From: Sphingomicrobium nitratireducens | Lineage (GTDB): Bacteria; Pseudomonadota; Alphaproteobacteria; Sphingomonadales; Sphingomonadaceae | Assembly (NCBI RefSeq): GCF_026157035.1 | Contig: NZ_JANJZA010000001.1 | Span: 1,157,001-1,221,000 of the forward strand | Reading direction: 5' to 3' | Length of the DNA: 64,000 nt | In this document: one piece after another, positions 8,717 through 18,201 of the stretch | Layout: every line of letters starts with the position of its first letter | Numbering within the stretch: the stretch's first letter is position 1 | Translations under genes and position numbers: made by a program | Notes under the pieces: model-generated | Seen by the model: the letters and a program-made list of their open reading frames with translations, nothing else | What the model was told of the DNA's origin: nothing | The model's database searches: none

Positions 8717-9175
8717 CTAGTCGCCCGCCCAGTTCTTGGCCTGCGCAGTCGCCAGTTCGTCCGCGCGCTCGTTCTCCGGGTGGCCCGAATGGCCCTTGAC
8801 CCAGTGCCAGTCGATGCGGTGGCGCGATTGTGCCTCGTCGAGCGCCTGCCACAGGTCGGCATTCTTGACCGGCTTCTTGGCCGCGGTCTTCCAGCCGTTC
8901 TTGCGCCAGCCGTGGATCCACTTGGTGATCCCGTCGCGCACGTAGACGCTGTCGGTGGTCAGTTCGACCCGGCACGGGCGCTTCAGGGCATTGAGCGCCT
9001 CGATCGCGGCCATCAGCTCCATGCGGTTGTTGGTCGTCTCGACGTCGCCGCCCGACAATTCGCGCTCCTCGCCGTTCCAGCGCAGCACCGCGCCCCAGCC
9101 TCCGGGCCCCGGATTGCCCTTGCACGACCCGTCGGTGAAAATCTCGACGATCCCGGTTCCGCTCCCCCCGGCCAC
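8717..9175 (-). CDS. rnhA: Ribonuclease HI
   Basis: RNase HI cleaves the RNA strand of RNA-DNA hybrids, removing primers and R-loops in the cytoplasm. The 152-residue protein is of normal length and shows the full metal-binding set: Asp15 ([11 protein letters not shown]), Glu53 (NNRMELMA), Asp75 (TTDSVYV) and Asp139 (NERADELA), plus the [11 protein letters not shown] loop. The predicted start is a GTG one base after the ispH stop, so translation is probably coupled to ispH and lacks a strong ribosome site of its own. Confidence 0.95.
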   Translation of the reverse strand: MAGGSGTGIVEIFTDGSCKGNPGPGGWGAVLRWNGEERELSGGDVETTNNRMELMAAIEALNALKRPCRVELTTDSVYVRDGITKWIHGWRKNGWKTAAKKPVKNADLWQALDEAQSRHRIDWHWVKGHSGHPENERADELATAQAKNWAGD

Positions 9176-9176
9176 G

Positions 9177-10124
9177 TCAGGCGACCAGCTGGCGCGGCAG
9201 CTTGAAGACCATGCCTTCGGGCTCGTGCTCGGCTTCGATTTCGGTCACGTCGAATCGCTCGGCGAGGGCGTCGATCACTTCGCGCACCAGGACCTCGGGG
9301 GCCGACGCGCCGGCGGTGATGCCGATCGCCTGCGGACTGCCGAGCCACGCCCAGTCGATGTCGCCCGCCCGCTCGATCAGCCGGGCGGGAACGCCGAGCC
9401 GGTCGGCGACTTCGGCGAGGCGGCGCGAGTTGGAGCTGTTGGGCGCGCCGATCACCAGCATGCGCTCGCACTTCGCGGTGATCGACTTGACCGCCGCCTG
9501 CCGGTTGGAGGTGGCGTAGCAGATGTCCTCGCTCTTGGGCGCCTGGATCGCGGGGAAGCGCTGCTTCAGGATCTCGATGATCGCCGCGGTATCGTCGACC
9601 GACAGCGTGGTCTGGGTCAGGAAGCCCGTCTTCTCGGGGTTCGCCACGGCCAGCGCGCGCGCGTCCTCCTCGGTCTCGACCAGCGTCATGGTGCCGTGCG
9701 GCACCTGTCCGAAAGTCCCGATGACCTCCGGATGCCCGGCGTGTCCGATGAAGACGATGTGAAACCCGTTATCCACCATCCGCTGCGCCTGGCGGTGCAC
9801 CTTCGAGACGAGCGGGCAGGTCGCGTCGAGATAGTCGAGCCCGCGCGCTTCGGCCGCGCTGGGCACCGCCTTGGGGACCCCGTGGGCGGAAAAGACGACC
9901 GGGCGCCCGTCGGGCACCGAATCGAGCGTCTCGACGAATACCGCGCCCAGCCCGCGCAGTCGGTCGACGACGAAGCGGTTGTGGACGATCTCGTGGCGCA
10001 CGTAGACAGGCGGGCCGTAGCGTTCGAGCGCGAGCTCGACGATCTTGATCGCGCGGTCGACGCCCGCGCAGAAGCCGCGCGGCGCCGCGACGTGGACGGT
10101 GAGGGGGGATTTGGAGACACTCAT
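9177..10124 (-). CDS. ispH: 4-hydroxy-3-methylbut-2-enyl diphosphate reductase
   Basis: IspH performs the last step of the MEP isoprenoid pathway, reducing HMBPP to IPP and DMAPP with a [4Fe-4S] cluster. The 315-residue protein has the three cluster cysteines in [19 protein letters not shown] and [10 protein letters not shown], the FSAHGV and [10 protein letters not shown] substrate loops, and the NSSNSRRL motif. It starts at the ATG at 10124 and is followed at once by rnhA. Isoprenoids made here would feed the quinone pathway of ubiB/ubiE. Confidence 0.96.
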   Translation of the reverse strand: MSVSKSPLTVHVAAPRGFCAGVDRAIKIVELALERYGPPVYVRHEIVHNRFVVDRLRGLGAVFVETLDSVPDGRPVVFSAHGVPKAVPSAAEARGLDYLDATCPLVSKVHRQAQRMVDNGFHIVFIGHAGHPEVIGTFGQVPHGTMTLVETEEDARALAVANPEKTGFLTQTTLSVDDTAAIIEILKQRFPAIQAPKSEDICYATSNRQAAVKSITAKCERMLVIGAPNSSNSRRLAEVADRLGVPARLIERAGDIDWAWLGSPQAIGITAGASAPEVLVREVIDALAERFDVTEIEAEHEPEGMVFKLPRQLVA

Positions 10125-10219
10125 TTGAGCGCCGATGTAAGCGATTGCTTGCAGGCTTGGAAGGCGCTTCCTATGGATGGCGCCAATCGCTCTTCGAACA
10201 GTCCACGAGGTTTGCTGCC

Positions 10220-10849
10220 GTGAAATTCCGTCTCCTGTCGCTCGTCGCGCTTGCTTCGCTCACTGCCTGCGGGGGCGGCGACCGTCTCGAGGACGGCGGG
10301 GTCTACACGGCCCGCTCGCTCTGCCCGCAGGTCGGGATCCCGGCCGGCACCGGCGACGTCACCAGTTTCTCGGGTAACGCCGCGAGCTCGGCCAACATCG
10401 ACGTGGTCGCGACCCTCACCAACCTTCGCGGCAGCTGCTCGGACACCGGCGCGGACGTCATCTCGACCGCGACCTTCGACGTCCTCGGCCAGCGCCGCGA
10501 CGCTGGTCCGGCGCGCACCGTCACGCTCCCGATCTTCAACGTCGCCATGCAGGGCGGCACCTCGGTCGTCGCCAAGCGCGTCGGGCAGGTGTCGCTCTAC
10601 TTCGCCGACGGTGCCGTCACCGCGCAGGCGCAGGGCACGTCGACCATTCGTGTCAGCCGCGCCGCGGTCACGCTGCCCGACAACGTCCGCGCCGAACTGA
10701 CCCGCGAGCGCAAGCCGGGCGAAGTCGATGCCGCCATCGACCCGCTGACCATTCCGGTGGTGCGCGAAGCGGTCGCCCGTGCGACCTTCGAGCACCTTGT
10801 CGGCTTCCAGCTGTCGGATGCGCAGCTGCGCTACAACGCGACCCGATAA
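10220..10849 (+). CDS. Putative lipoprotein of unknown function
   Basis: The 209-residue product begins with a lipoprotein signal peptide with lipobox LTAC (cysteine about 17) followed by GGG. The rest is predicted to be soluble and beta-rich, with regular V/T/A-rich strands and a conserved-looking SLCPQVGIP stretch. No catalytic motif is visible and I do not recognise the family. I chose the GTG at 10220 because it places the signal peptide at the N-terminus and has GAGG upstream; the open frame continues to 10145. It precedes the glycine riboswitch operon but is probably transcribed separately. Confidence 0.65.
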   Translation: MKFRLLSLVALASLTACGGGDRLEDGGVYTARSLCPQVGIPAGTGDVTSFSGNAASSANIDVVATLTNLRGSCSDTGADVISTATFDVLGQRRDAGPARTVTLPIFNVAMQGGTSVVAKRVGQVSLYFADGAVTAQAQGTSTIRVSRAAVTLPDNVRAELTRERKPGEVDAAIDPLTIPVVREAVARATFEHLVGFQLSDAQLRYNATR

Positions 10850-10956
10850 GGCGAAAATTTCACGCGCGCGCCTGCGTGCGATTGACTTGGAGCTTCGCGC
10901 TGGGCCAAGGCTGTGCGCGTCTTCGGGCAGGGCTGGTAACGGGCCTGCCGGGGGAT

Positions 10957-11166
10957 CGCGCGGGAGAGTATCCGTCGCCCTCGGGCTACGGGTCGCCGAA
11001 GGAGCAACCGCCCCCGGAATCTCTCAGGCATCCGGACCGCGCGAGACCCGCTGGGACACTCTGGAAAGCGCCCGCGCGCCCGATGAAGGCGCAACGGCCA
11101 CCGAAGGCGTAACCTTGCCGTCGATTCGGCAAGGGAAACTCTCAGGTCACGCGACAGATGGGGGTC
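10957..11166 (+). promoter_or_regulatory. Tandem glycine riboswitch upstream of gcvT
   Basis: Two consecutive aptamers match the glycine riboswitch consensus. Aptamer 1 has GGGAGAGT at 10962-10969, GCCGAAGGAGCAA at 10995-11007 and ATCTCTCAGGCA at 11019-11030. A short linker leads to aptamer 2 with GGGACACTCTGGAAAG at 11053-11068, CACCGAAGGCGTAAC at 11099-11113 and AAACTCTCAGGTC at 11136-11148, closing with GACAGATGGGGG. Such riboswitches usually turn on glycine cleavage when glycine is high. Boundaries are good to about 10 bases. The start of gcvT lies 48 bases downstream. Confidence 0.95.
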
Positions 11167-11176
11167 CGGATCAATC

Positions 11177-11199
11177 GGTAGCAGCCGTCGGTTGCTGCC
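11177..11199 (+). promoter_or_regulatory. Expression-platform hairpin before the gcvT ribosome site
   Basis: Bases 11177-11186 pair with 11190-11199 (10 base pairs, two of them G-U) around a 3-base loop. The hairpin lies directly between the riboswitch and the GAGAGGA ribosome site of gcvT (11203-11209), with no T-run behind it. It may be the part of the expression platform that controls ribosome access, but the switching partner is not established. Confidence 0.5.
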
Positions 11200-11214
11200 C
11201 GTGAGAGGACCCGA

Positions 11215-12327
11215 ATGACGATGGCCGACCCCGCGACCCTACCCCTCGATGCCTGGCACCGCGCGAAAGGCGCGCGCATGGTCCCGTTCGCGGGCTACGA
11301 GATGCCGATCCAGTACGAGGGCATCATCGCCGAGCATCTGTGGACGCGCGAGCATGCCGGCCTGTTCGATGTCAGCCACATGGGCCAGCTGATCCTCACC
11401 GGCCGCAACGTCGACGGCGAGCTGGAAAAACTGATGCCGGGCGAATTGAAGGCGCTCAAGGACGGGCGGCTGCGCTACACGATGCTGCTCAACGAGCATG
11501 GCGGCATCATCGACGACCTGATGGCGACGCGGCGCGACGATCATTTCTACCTCGTCGTCAACGGCGCGACCAAGGAGGGCGACATCGCGGACATGCGCCG
11601 CCGCCTGCCCGACACGGTCGTGCTCGACCATATGAAGGAGCAGGCGCTGCTCGCGCTGCAGGGACCCGAAGCGGCCGCGGTGCTCGACGCACTTGCGCCG
11701 GGGGTTGCCGAACTCGCCTTCATGCAGGGCGGCCTGTTCGATCTTGCGGGCACGCGCGCGTGGATCAGCCGCTCGGGCTATACCGGCGAGGACGGGTTCG
11801 AGATTTCGGTCGCCGCGAACGCGGTCGAGGCGGTGGCCGACGCTCTGGTCGCCGACGAACGCGTCAAGCCGATCGGGCTGGGCGCGCGCGACAGTCTGCG
11901 TCTTGAAGCGGGCCTCCCGCTCTACGGCCACGACCTCGACGAGAAGATCACGCCGGTCATGGCGGGCCTTAACTTCGCGATCGGCAAGCGCCGCCGCGCC
12001 GAAGGCGGCTTTGCGGGCGACGAGCGGATCCTGGGCGAACTCGAGAACGGGCCGGTTGCGGTTCGTGTCGGCCTGTTCGTCGACGGGCGCCAGCCGGTGC
12101 GCGAGGGTGCGGGCGTTCTCGACCGCCAGGCCAACGAGGTCGGCAAGGTGACTTCGGGCGGCCATTCGCCCTCGCTCGGGCGTCCGATCGCGATGGCCTA
12201 TGTGCCCGCCGCGATGGCCGAACCCGGCACGCACGTGAAACTCGAACAGCGCGGCAAGCTGTTCCAGGCCGAAGTGGCGCCGATGCCCTTCGTCCCCCAC
12301 CGCTATTTCCGCAAACAGGGAGCGTGA
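11215..12327 (+). CDS. gcvT: Glycine cleavage system T protein (aminomethyltransferase)
   Basis: GcvT transfers the methylene group of the aminomethyl-lipoyl H protein to tetrahydrofolate, releasing ammonia. The 370-residue protein carries the folate-binding GcvT domain (about 10-260), with [23 protein letters not shown], the [10 protein letters not shown] loop and [18 protein letters not shown], and a C-terminal barrel domain ending VPHRYFRK. The ATG at 11215 follows a GAGAGGA site. A second ATG two codons later is also possible. It leads a coupled operon controlled by the glycine riboswitch. Confidence 0.96.
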   Translation: MTMADPATLPLDAWHRAKGARMVPFAGYEMPIQYEGIIAEHLWTREHAGLFDVSHMGQLILTGRNVDGELEKLMPGELKALKDGRLRYTMLLNEHGGIIDDLMATRRDDHFYLVVNGATKEGDIADMRRRLPDTVVLDHMKEQALLALQGPEAAAVLDALAPGVAELAFMQGGLFDLAGTRAWISRSGYTGEDGFEISVAANAVEAVADALVADERVKPIGLGARDSLRLEAGLPLYGHDLDEKITPVMAGLNFAIGKRRRAEGGFAGDERILGELENGPVAVRVGLFVDGRQPVREGAGVLDRQANEVGKVTSGGHSPSLGRPIAMAYVPAAMAEPGTHVKLEQRGKLFQAEVAPMPFVPHRYFRKQGA

Positions 12328-12329
12328 GC

Positions 12330-12701
12330 ATGACCACCTATTACACCAAGGAACATGAGTGGGTCCGCGTCGAAGGCGACAGCGCCACAGTCGGGATCAC
12401 GAAGCACGCCGCCTACGCGCTTGGCGACATCGTATTCGCCGAGGCGCCCGAAGCGGGTCGCGAAGTGTCCAAGGGCGACGATGCGGCGGTGGTCGAATCG
12501 GTGAAGGCCGCCTCCGACGTCTACGCGCCGGTTTCGGGTGAGGTGACCGAGGGCAATGACGCGCTCGCCGACAATCCCGGGCTGATCAACGAGGATCCCG
12601 AGGGCGAGGGCTGGTTCTTCAAGCTGAAACTATCGGACACGAGCGAGCTCGACGGGCTGATGGACGAGGACGCCTACAAGGCGCACTGCGAGAGCCTGTA
12701 A
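12330..12701 (+). CDS. gcvH: Glycine cleavage system H protein (lipoyl carrier)
   Basis: GcvH carries the aminomethyl group on a lipoamide arm between the P, T and L proteins. The 123-residue protein has the typical size, the [10 protein letters not shown]-terminus, and the lipoylated lysine at residue 59 in VESVKAASD, followed by VYAPVSGEV and the [16 protein letters not shown] segment. The ATG at 12330 is preferred over a GTG 6 bases earlier because GGGAG sits 8 bases before it. The gap to gcvT is 2 bases. Confidence 0.96.
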   Translation: MTTYYTKEHEWVRVEGDSATVGITKHAAYALGDIVFAEAPEAGREVSKGDDAAVVESVKAASDVYAPVSGEVTEGNDALADNPGLINEDPEGEGWFFKLKLSDTSELDGLMDEDAYKAHCESL

Positions 12702-13450
12702 TGACGACGGCGGCCTCTTCCGGCCACTGGAAGGCCGCCGATTATGCCGGGGCGGGGGCGTTCGTCCCCGCGCTCGGCGCGCCCGTCGTCGACCTCCTCG
12801 CGCCGCAGCCGGGCGAACGCATTCTTGACGTGGGATGCGGGGACGGCGCGCTGACGATCAGGCTGGTCGAGGCAGGCGCCGACGTGATCGGGGTCGATCC
12901 CAATGCCGAACTGCTCGCGGTCGCCGCGGAGCGCGGGATCACCACGCATCTCGCCCATGCCGAGGCGATGACCTTCTCGGACGAATTCGACGCCGCTTTC
13001 TCCAACGCCGCCCTGCATTGGATCGGCGCGCACCGCGACCTCGTCGCCACTCGCATCCATGCCGCGCTGAAGCCCGGCGGGCGCTTCGTCGGCGAGATGG
13101 GCGGTGCGGGCAATATCGCGGGGCTGCTCGGCGCGCTCGAAGTCGAGGCGAAAGCGCGCGGCTACGAAGGCGAGGGGGCTTCCAACTGGTACCCGTCTCC
13201 GCCTGAATTTTCCGACGTCTACGCCCGCGCGGGCTTTGCCGACATCGAGGCCGAACTGATCGATCGCCCGACGCCGCTCGGCGAGGAGGGCGTCGCGGGC
13301 TGGATCCGCACCTTCCGCTCGGGCTGGCTCGATAGGCTCGGCATGCCCGAAGACGAGAGAGACGATTACGCCGCCGCGGTCGCCGACCGCTGGGGACAAG
13401 ACACCGCCGACTACAAGCGTCTGCGCTTCACCATGAGGAAACCGAACTGA
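12701..13450 (+). CDS. Class I SAM-dependent methyltransferase inside the gcv operon
   Basis: This 249-residue cytoplasmic protein has a clean SAM-binding motif [16 protein letters not shown] (about 44-58), the acidic GVDPN loop after strand 2, and the post-motif segment [12 protein letters not shown] of the UbiE/trans-aconitate methyltransferase type. A small C-terminal helical part follows. The substrate is unknown. Its ATG overlaps the gcvH TAA by one base and its TGA overlaps the gcvPA ATG by one base, so it is fully embedded and probably coupled in the glycine cleavage operon. Confidence 0.85.
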   Translation: MTTAASSGHWKAADYAGAGAFVPALGAPVVDLLAPQPGERILDVGCGDGALTIRLVEAGADVIGVDPNAELLAVAAERGITTHLAHAEAMTFSDEFDAAFSNAALHWIGAHRDLVATRIHAALKPGGRFVGEMGGAGNIAGLLGALEVEAKARGYEGEGASNWYPSPPEFSDVYARAGFADIEAELIDRPTPLGEEGVAGWIRTFRSGWLDRLGMPEDERDDYAAAVADRWGQDTADYKRLRFTMRKPN

Positions 13451-14817
13451 TGCGATATTTGCCGCTGTCCGACGGAGATCGGGCCGAGATGCTGGCCAAG
13501 GTCGGGGCGAAGTCGATTGACGACCTGTTCGTTGACGTGCCCCAGGAAGCGCGGCTGTCCGGACTGGTCGAGGGGCTGCCGACCCATGCCAGCGAAATGG
13601 CGGTCGAGAAGCATATGCGCGCGCTCTCCAAGAAGAACCTCGCGGCGGCCGATGCGCCCTTCTTCCTCGGCGCGGGGGCGTATCGCCACCACGTGCCGGC
13701 CAGTGTCGACCATATCATCCAGCGCGGCGAATTCCTGACCGCCTACACGCCCTACCAGCCCGAAATCGCGCAGGGCACGCTGCAGATGCTGTTCGAATTC
13801 CAGAGCCAGGTCGCGCGCCTCTACGGCTGCGCGGTGGCGAACGCCTCGATGTACGACGGCTCGACCGCCTGCTGGGAAGCGGTGGCGATGGCGAGCCGCA
13901 TCGCGCGCGGCAAGAAGAAGAAAGTCGTGCTCTCGGGCGCGCTCCACCCGCATTATGCCGAGGTCGTGCGGACCATGGCCAAGTTTACCGAGGACGAAAT
14001 CGCGGGCGCGCCGCCGAGCCTCACGCCGCGGCCCGACGATGACGGGCTGATCGCGCGGATCGACGAAGAAACGAGCTGCGTCGTTGTCCAGTATCCCGAC
14101 ATTCTCGGCCGCATCCCCGACCTCAAGCGCATCGCCGAGGCGGCGCACGACAAGGGTGCGCTGCTGATCGCGGTCAACACCGAACCGGTCGCGCTCGGCG
14201 CGATCGAGGCGCCGGGCAATCTGGGCGCCGACATCGTGGTGGGCGAGGGCCAGTCGATCGGCGTCGGCCTCCAGTTCGGCGGGCCCTATCTCGGCCTATT
14301 CGCGGTCAAGGACGAAAAGCACGTCCGCATGATGCCGGGACGCCTGTGCGGCGAGACGGTCGATGCGGAAGGAAAGCGCGGCTACGTGCTCACCCTTTCG
14401 ACCCGCGAACAGCATATCCGCCGCGAGAAGGCGACCAGCAATATCTGCACCAATTCAGGGCTTTGCGCCTTGGCATTCAGTGTTCACATGACCCTCTTGG
14501 GGGAAAAGGGGCTTCGTGCGCTCGCGGCCGAGAACCACCGGCTCGCCTGCATCGCCGCCGACCGGCTTTCAGCGGTTCCGGGCGTCACGCTGCTCAACGC
14601 GCATTTCTTCAACGAATTCACCCTCAAGGTCGGGCGCGATGCGCGCGCGCTGGTGCGCGATCTTGTCGAAAAGGGCATCTTGGCGGGCGTCTCGCTCGGG
14701 CGGCTTTATCCGGACAGCGAGGGGCTCGACGATGCGCTGCTCGTCGCGGTCACCGAGACCACCAGCGAAGAGGATATCGACGCCCTGTGCGGTGCGCTGA
14801 AGGAGGCCTTGAAATGA
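13450..14817 (+). CDS. gcvPA: Glycine dehydrogenase (decarboxylating) subunit 1
   Basis: This is the N-terminal half of the two-part P protein, which decarboxylates glycine and passes the aminomethyl group to GcvH. The 455-residue protein has the expected length, with the [15 protein letters not shown] start, [34 protein letters not shown], and the [16 protein letters not shown] and [18 protein letters not shown] stretches typical of the subunit. The PLP-binding lysine is in the partner subunit. The ATG overlaps the stop of the preceding methyltransferase, and its TGA overlaps the gcvPB ATG (ATGA). Confidence 0.96.
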   Translation: MRYLPLSDGDRAEMLAKVGAKSIDDLFVDVPQEARLSGLVEGLPTHASEMAVEKHMRALSKKNLAAADAPFFLGAGAYRHHVPASVDHIIQRGEFLTAYTPYQPEIAQGTLQMLFEFQSQVARLYGCAVANASMYDGSTACWEAVAMASRIARGKKKKVVLSGALHPHYAEVVRTMAKFTEDEIAGAPPSLTPRPDDDGLIARIDEETSCVVVQYPDILGRIPDLKRIAEAAHDKGALLIAVNTEPVALGAIEAPGNLGADIVVGEGQSIGVGLQFGGPYLGLFAVKDEKHVRMMPGRLCGETVDAEGKRGYVLTLSTREQHIRREKATSNICTNSGLCALAFSVHMTLLGEKGLRALAAENHRLACIAADRLSAVPGVTLLNAHFFNEFTLKVGRDARALVRDLVEKGILAGVSLGRLYPDSEGLDDALLVAVTETTSEEDIDALCGALKEALK

Positions 14818-16493
14818 GCAATCCCAACGCATCGGGCTGGAAGCCCGGCACCCCCGTCGAAGGCCACAATGCGATGAGCGGTCCGGACACGACCACCGGA
14901 AATCGCGCACTGATGCTCGAGGAGCCGCTGATTTTCGAGATCGGCGATACCGAGACGACGGGCGTCGATTTCGCCTTTGCCGGCAAGCTCGACCTTGCCG
15001 GTGTCGAACAGCCGAAGATGCCCACCTCTGCGAGCGACACGACCAGCCGCCTCGGCGACTTCGCGCGTGACGGCGCGATCGGGCTTCCCGGCCTGACCGA
15101 GCCCGAGACGGTGCGCCACTATACGCGCCTGTCGCGCCAGAATTACGCGATCGACCTCGGCCTGTTTCCGCTCGGCAGCTGCACGATGAAGCATAATCCG
15201 CGGTTGAACGAGAAGGTCGCTCGGATGCCGGGCTTTGCCGACGTCCACCCGCTGCAGCCGACCAGCACCGTGCGCGGGGCACTCGAGGTGATCAACGAAC
15301 TCGCCTTCTGGCTCTTGAAGCTGACCGGGATGCACGGCGTCGCGATGAGCCCCAAGGCGGGCGCGCATGGCGAGCTTTGCGGCATCCTGTGCATCCGCGC
15401 CGCGCTCGAGGCGCGGGGGGATGCGCGCGAGGTGATCCTGGTGCCCGAAAGCGCGCACGGGACCAACCCGGCGACGGCGGCCTTCGCGGGCTACAAGATC
15501 GAGGACATTCCCGCCAATGCGGACGGGCGCGTCGATCTCGATGCGCTCAAGAGCCGGCTCGGGCCGGACGTGGCGGGCGTGATGATCACCAACCCATCGA
15601 CCCTCGGCCTGTTCGAGCGCGATATGAAGGCGATCTCGGACGCGGTCCACGAGGCGGGCGGGTTCGTCTATTGCGACGGGGCCAACTTCAACGCGATCGT
15701 CGGCAAGGTGCGCCCGGGCGACCTTGGCGTCGACGCGATGCACATCAACCTCCACAAGACCTTCTCGACCCCGCATGGCGGCGGCGGGCCGGGCTCGGGG
15801 CCGGTGGTGCTGTCGGAAGCCTTGAGCCCGTTCGCGCCGCTGCCCTACACCGCGCGCACCGCGGACGGCGTGGTGCACCTGGTCGAAGAAGAGTCAGCCG
15901 ACAGCTTCGCCGAGGAGCATTTCGGCAAGCGGATGCAGAGCTTCGGGCGTATGACCGCCTTCCACGGGCAGATGGGCATGTTCACCCGCGCGCTGACCTA
16001 CATCCTCAGCCACGGCGCGGACGGATTGAAGCAGGTCGCCGAGGACGCGGTGCTCAACGCCAATTACGTGCTGCGCAGCCTCGAGGACGTGCTCGATGCG
16101 CCCTTCGCCCATTCGGGGCCGTGCATGCACGAGGCCTTGTTCGGGGACAAAGGCTTCGCCGACGGCCTCTCGACGCTCGATCTCGCCAAGGCGCTGATCG
16201 ACGAGGGCTATCACCCGATGACCATGTATTTCCCGCTGGTCGTCCACGGCGCGATGCTGGTCGAACCGACTGAGACCGAGAGCAAGGCGGGCCTCGACCA
16301 GTTCATCGCCGCCTTCCGCTCGGTCGCGGAGCGCGCCAAGGCGGGCGATGAAAGCATGAAGGCCGCACCCTACTACGCGCCGCGCCGCCGCCTCGACGAG
16401 ACGCAGGCAGCGAGGAAGCCCGTGCTCGCCTACGAGGAGGCTGTCCCCGAAGCGTCGGGTACCGGCATGGCGGCGAAATACGGGGGCGGCTGA
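14814..16493 (+). CDS. gcvPB: Glycine dehydrogenase (decarboxylating) subunit 2
   Basis: This is the PLP-carrying half of glycine decarboxylase. The 559-residue protein has the Schiff-base lysine at about residue 315 in [17 protein letters not shown], preceded by [13 protein letters not shown], and the [11 protein letters not shown] motif near residue 120. A strong AAGGAGG lies 9 bases before the ATG at 14814, which overlaps the gcvPA stop. The C-terminal 45 residues ([10 protein letters not shown] onwards) are rich in Ala, Glu and Gly and probably flexible. The frame stays open upstream through gcvPA, which is not a real extension. Confidence 0.96.
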   Translation: MSNPNASGWKPGTPVEGHNAMSGPDTTTGNRALMLEEPLIFEIGDTETTGVDFAFAGKLDLAGVEQPKMPTSASDTTSRLGDFARDGAIGLPGLTEPETVRHYTRLSRQNYAIDLGLFPLGSCTMKHNPRLNEKVARMPGFADVHPLQPTSTVRGALEVINELAFWLLKLTGMHGVAMSPKAGAHGELCGILCIRAALEARGDAREVILVPESAHGTNPATAAFAGYKIEDIPANADGRVDLDALKSRLGPDVAGVMITNPSTLGLFERDMKAISDAVHEAGGFVYCDGANFNAIVGKVRPGDLGVDAMHINLHKTFSTPHGGGGPGSGPVVLSEALSPFAPLPYTARTADGVVHLVEEESADSFAEEHFGKRMQSFGRMTAFHGQMGMFTRALTYILSHGADGLKQVAEDAVLNANYVLRSLEDVLDAPFAHSGPCMHEALFGDKGFADGLSTLDLAKALIDEGYHPMTMYFPLVVHGAMLVEPTETESKAGLDQFIAAFRSVAERAKAGDESMKAAPYYAPRRRLDETQAARKPVLAYEEAVPEASGTGMAAKYGGG

Positions 16494-16945
16494 TGGACTG
16501 GGCGACACTCTTCACCATTGCCAACACGGCGGTGCTGCTGCCCTGGGCCGCGCTGATATTCATGCCGCGCGGTCCCAAGACGCATGCGCTCATCTTCTAT
16601 CTCGGCATCGGGCTGCTCTCGCTGACCTATGCCGTCAGCCTCGTCTCGCTGCTGGTCGCCAACGGCGGCTTGGGCGAGGGCGGGGGCTTCGGTAGTGTCG
16701 AAGAAGTGCGCACGCTGTTCATGAGCGACGCGGGCGTAACGATCGGCTGGATCCACTATCTCGCCTTCGACCTGTTCGTCGGTCAGTGGATCGCCAAGGA
16801 TGCCGACCACAAGATGGTCAGCCGCTGGGTGCAAGGACCGATCCTGTTCCTGACGTTGATGGCTGGGCCGCTGGGCCTATTCGTGTGGATGCTGGTGCGC
16901 GAGCGTCGTGCGCGCGCGATGGCGGGACTGCGCAGCGCCTCGTGA
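16493..16945 (+). CDS. ABA4-like (DUF4281) integral membrane protein
   Basis: This 150-residue protein has four predicted membrane segments (about 6-22, 32-55, 80-97 and 117-137). The conserved WIHYLAFDLFVGQWIA segment and FMPRGPKTH loop are typical of the ABA4-like family, named after a plant xanthophyll protein. The bacterial role is not established; carotenoid or membrane-lipid links are speculative. The ATG overlaps the gcvPB stop by one base (TGATG), so the gene shares the glycine-controlled transcript, and it overlaps the next gene by 4 bases. Confidence 0.8.
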   Translation: MDWATLFTIANTAVLLPWAALIFMPRGPKTHALIFYLGIGLLSLTYAVSLVSLLVANGGLGEGGGFGSVEEVRTLFMSDAGVTIGWIHYLAFDLFVGQWIAKDADHKMVSRWVQGPILFLTLMAGPLGLFVWMLVRERRARAMAGLRSAS

Positions 16946-17580
16946 ACGAAGGCCCCTACGAGATGGGGGATCTCGGCGCGGACGCGAAGCGCTACGCCCC
17001 GGCGGCGCTGCGCAACGTCGGCCAGATCGGCGACGTCCTGGTCGACTGGCTGCCGCGCACCGGGCTGGTGCTCGAGACGTCGAGCGGGACGGGCGAGCAC
17101 GCGCTCGCGTTTGCGCGCATCTTCCCCGACCTCGACTGGCTGCCGAGCGACCGTGACGAAAACGCGCTCGCCTCGATCGCCGCGTGGCGCGAGGAGCACG
17201 GGACGCCGAACCTCCTGGCGCCGATCAGGATAGACGTGGCGCAGCCCGTCTGGCCGATCGAGCGGGCGGATGCGCTCGTCTCGATCAACATGGCGCATAT
17301 CGCACCGTGGGAGGCGACGCTCGGATTGCTGGACGGTGCCGCGCGGCTGTTGCCCGAGGGCGCGCCGCTTATCTTCTACGGGCCGTGGCGCGAGGAGGGA
17401 CAGGCGACCGCGCCGTCCAACGAGGCGTTCGACGAGAGCTTGCGCGCGCGCGATCCCGCATGGGGCTTGCGCACAGTCGAGGATATGGCGCGCGAAGCGG
17501 GCGCGCGCGGGCTTCAGCTTTCCGAGAGGCGCGCGATGCCCGCCAACAACCTCATGCTGCGCCTGCGCCGCGTTCGCTGA
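16942..17580 (+). CDS. DUF938 SAM-dependent methyltransferase-like protein
   Basis: The 212-residue protein matches the DUF938 family, with KRYAPAALRNVGQI near the N-terminus and the SAM-binding LVLETSSGTGEHALAFA motif (about 38-54). A WLPSDRDENAL acidic loop and the NMAHIAPWEA and LIFYGPWREEG segments follow. These proteins have a class I methyltransferase fold; substrates are unknown. The start is a GTG overlapping the previous stop (GTGA); an ATG 21 bases on is an alternative. Its last 29 bases overlap the 3' end of the convergent PAP2 gene. Confidence 0.82.
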   Translation: MNEGPYEMGDLGADAKRYAPAALRNVGQIGDVLVDWLPRTGLVLETSSGTGEHALAFARIFPDLDWLPSDRDENALASIAAWREEHGTPNLLAPIRIDVAQPVWPIERADALVSINMAHIAPWEATLGLLDGAARLLPEGAPLIFYGPWREEGQATAPSNEAFDESLRARDPAWGLRTVEDMAREAGARGLQLSERRAMPANNLMLRLRRVR

Positions 17581-18169
17581 TTTTCACCATCAGCCACACC
17601 CACAGCGCGCCGAACGCCCAGCCGGCGATGATGTCGCTTGGCCAGTGGACGCCCAGCACCGGGCGGGTCATCCCGATCACGAGCGACGCGCACACGCCGA
17701 CAACCATCATCGGCTTGCGCTGTTCGGGCGGCGAAAGGAACCAAGCGAGGGCGAGGAAAGTCGCCATCGAATTGCCGGCATGGCCCGAAGGGAAGCTGAA
17801 ATTGGTCGTATAGACCGGGTGCTCGTCGAACGCGGGGCGGGGGCGCTCGACGACGAACTTGACCAGTTCGATCATGAAGCGAGCCCCAACGGTCGAAAGG
17901 ATCAGGAACAGGCATTCGCGGAATTGCTTGCGAAGAAGTAGCGCGAGCGCGCCCAGCGTCGCGGCGCCGATCAGCGTCACGCCGCCGCCGAGGTGGGTGA
18001 GCGATGCCAACGCGGCTTCAAACTCCGGGCGCTGCGAACGGACTTCGGCCAGTGCGCCCACGACGTTCGAATCGAACGCGTTCGTGGCACCACCCATAAT
18101 CCCCGTTAATAAGATGAGTAGGGCCGAAAATGCCGGAAAAGCGTAGTTCTTTGGGCTCGATTTAACCAC
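17552..18169 (-). CDS. PAP2-family membrane phosphatase
   Basis: This 205-residue polytopic protein has the three-part PAP2 signature: KFVVERPRP (about 106-114), PSGHAGNSMA (about 129) and TRPVLGVHWPSDI (about 168-180), with five to six membrane segments. Family members dephosphorylate lipid phosphates such as phosphatidate or undecaprenyl diphosphate on the outer face of the inner membrane. The substrate cannot be told. The only start that keeps the first membrane helix is a GTG at 18169, which has no clear ribosome site and lies inside a CtrA-type box. Its 3' end overlaps the DUF938 gene by 29 bases. Confidence 0.88.
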   Translation of the reverse strand: MVKSSPKNYAFPAFSALLILLTGIMGGATNAFDSNVVGALAEVRSQRPEFEAALASLTHLGGGVTLIGAATLGALALLLRKQFRECLFLILSTVGARFMIELVKFVVERPRPAFDEHPVYTTNFSFPSGHAGNSMATFLALAWFLSPPEQRKPMMVVGVCASLVIGMTRPVLGVHWPSDIIAGWAFGALWVWLMVKISERGAGAA

Positions 18170-18177
18170 TTTTTAAC
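18162..18177 (+). promoter_or_regulatory. CtrA-type binding site (TTAA-N7-TTAAC)
   Basis: The sequence TTAACCACTTTTTAAC is an exact match to the alphaproteobacterial CtrA consensus of two TTAA half-sites seven bases apart, with the trailing C. It centres about 32 bases upstream of the PilZ ATG, and a TAGACT hexamer at 18189-18194 could be the -10 element. This is the usual position for CtrA activation. CtrA control is inferred from the motif and its position. Confidence 0.6.
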
Positions 18178-18201
18178 ACCTGCCGCGCTAGACTCGGGGC
18201 T

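Noticed and set aside
10882-10910. TTGACT at 10882-10887 as the promoter of the gcv operon
   Set aside because: No acceptable -10 hexamer lies 16-18 bases downstream, so I did not list a promoter there.
14346-14813. N-terminal extension of gcvPB into gcvPA
   Set aside because: The extra sequence is a shadow of gcvPA. The ATG at 14814 has AAGGAGG before it and starts the usual GcvPB N-terminus.
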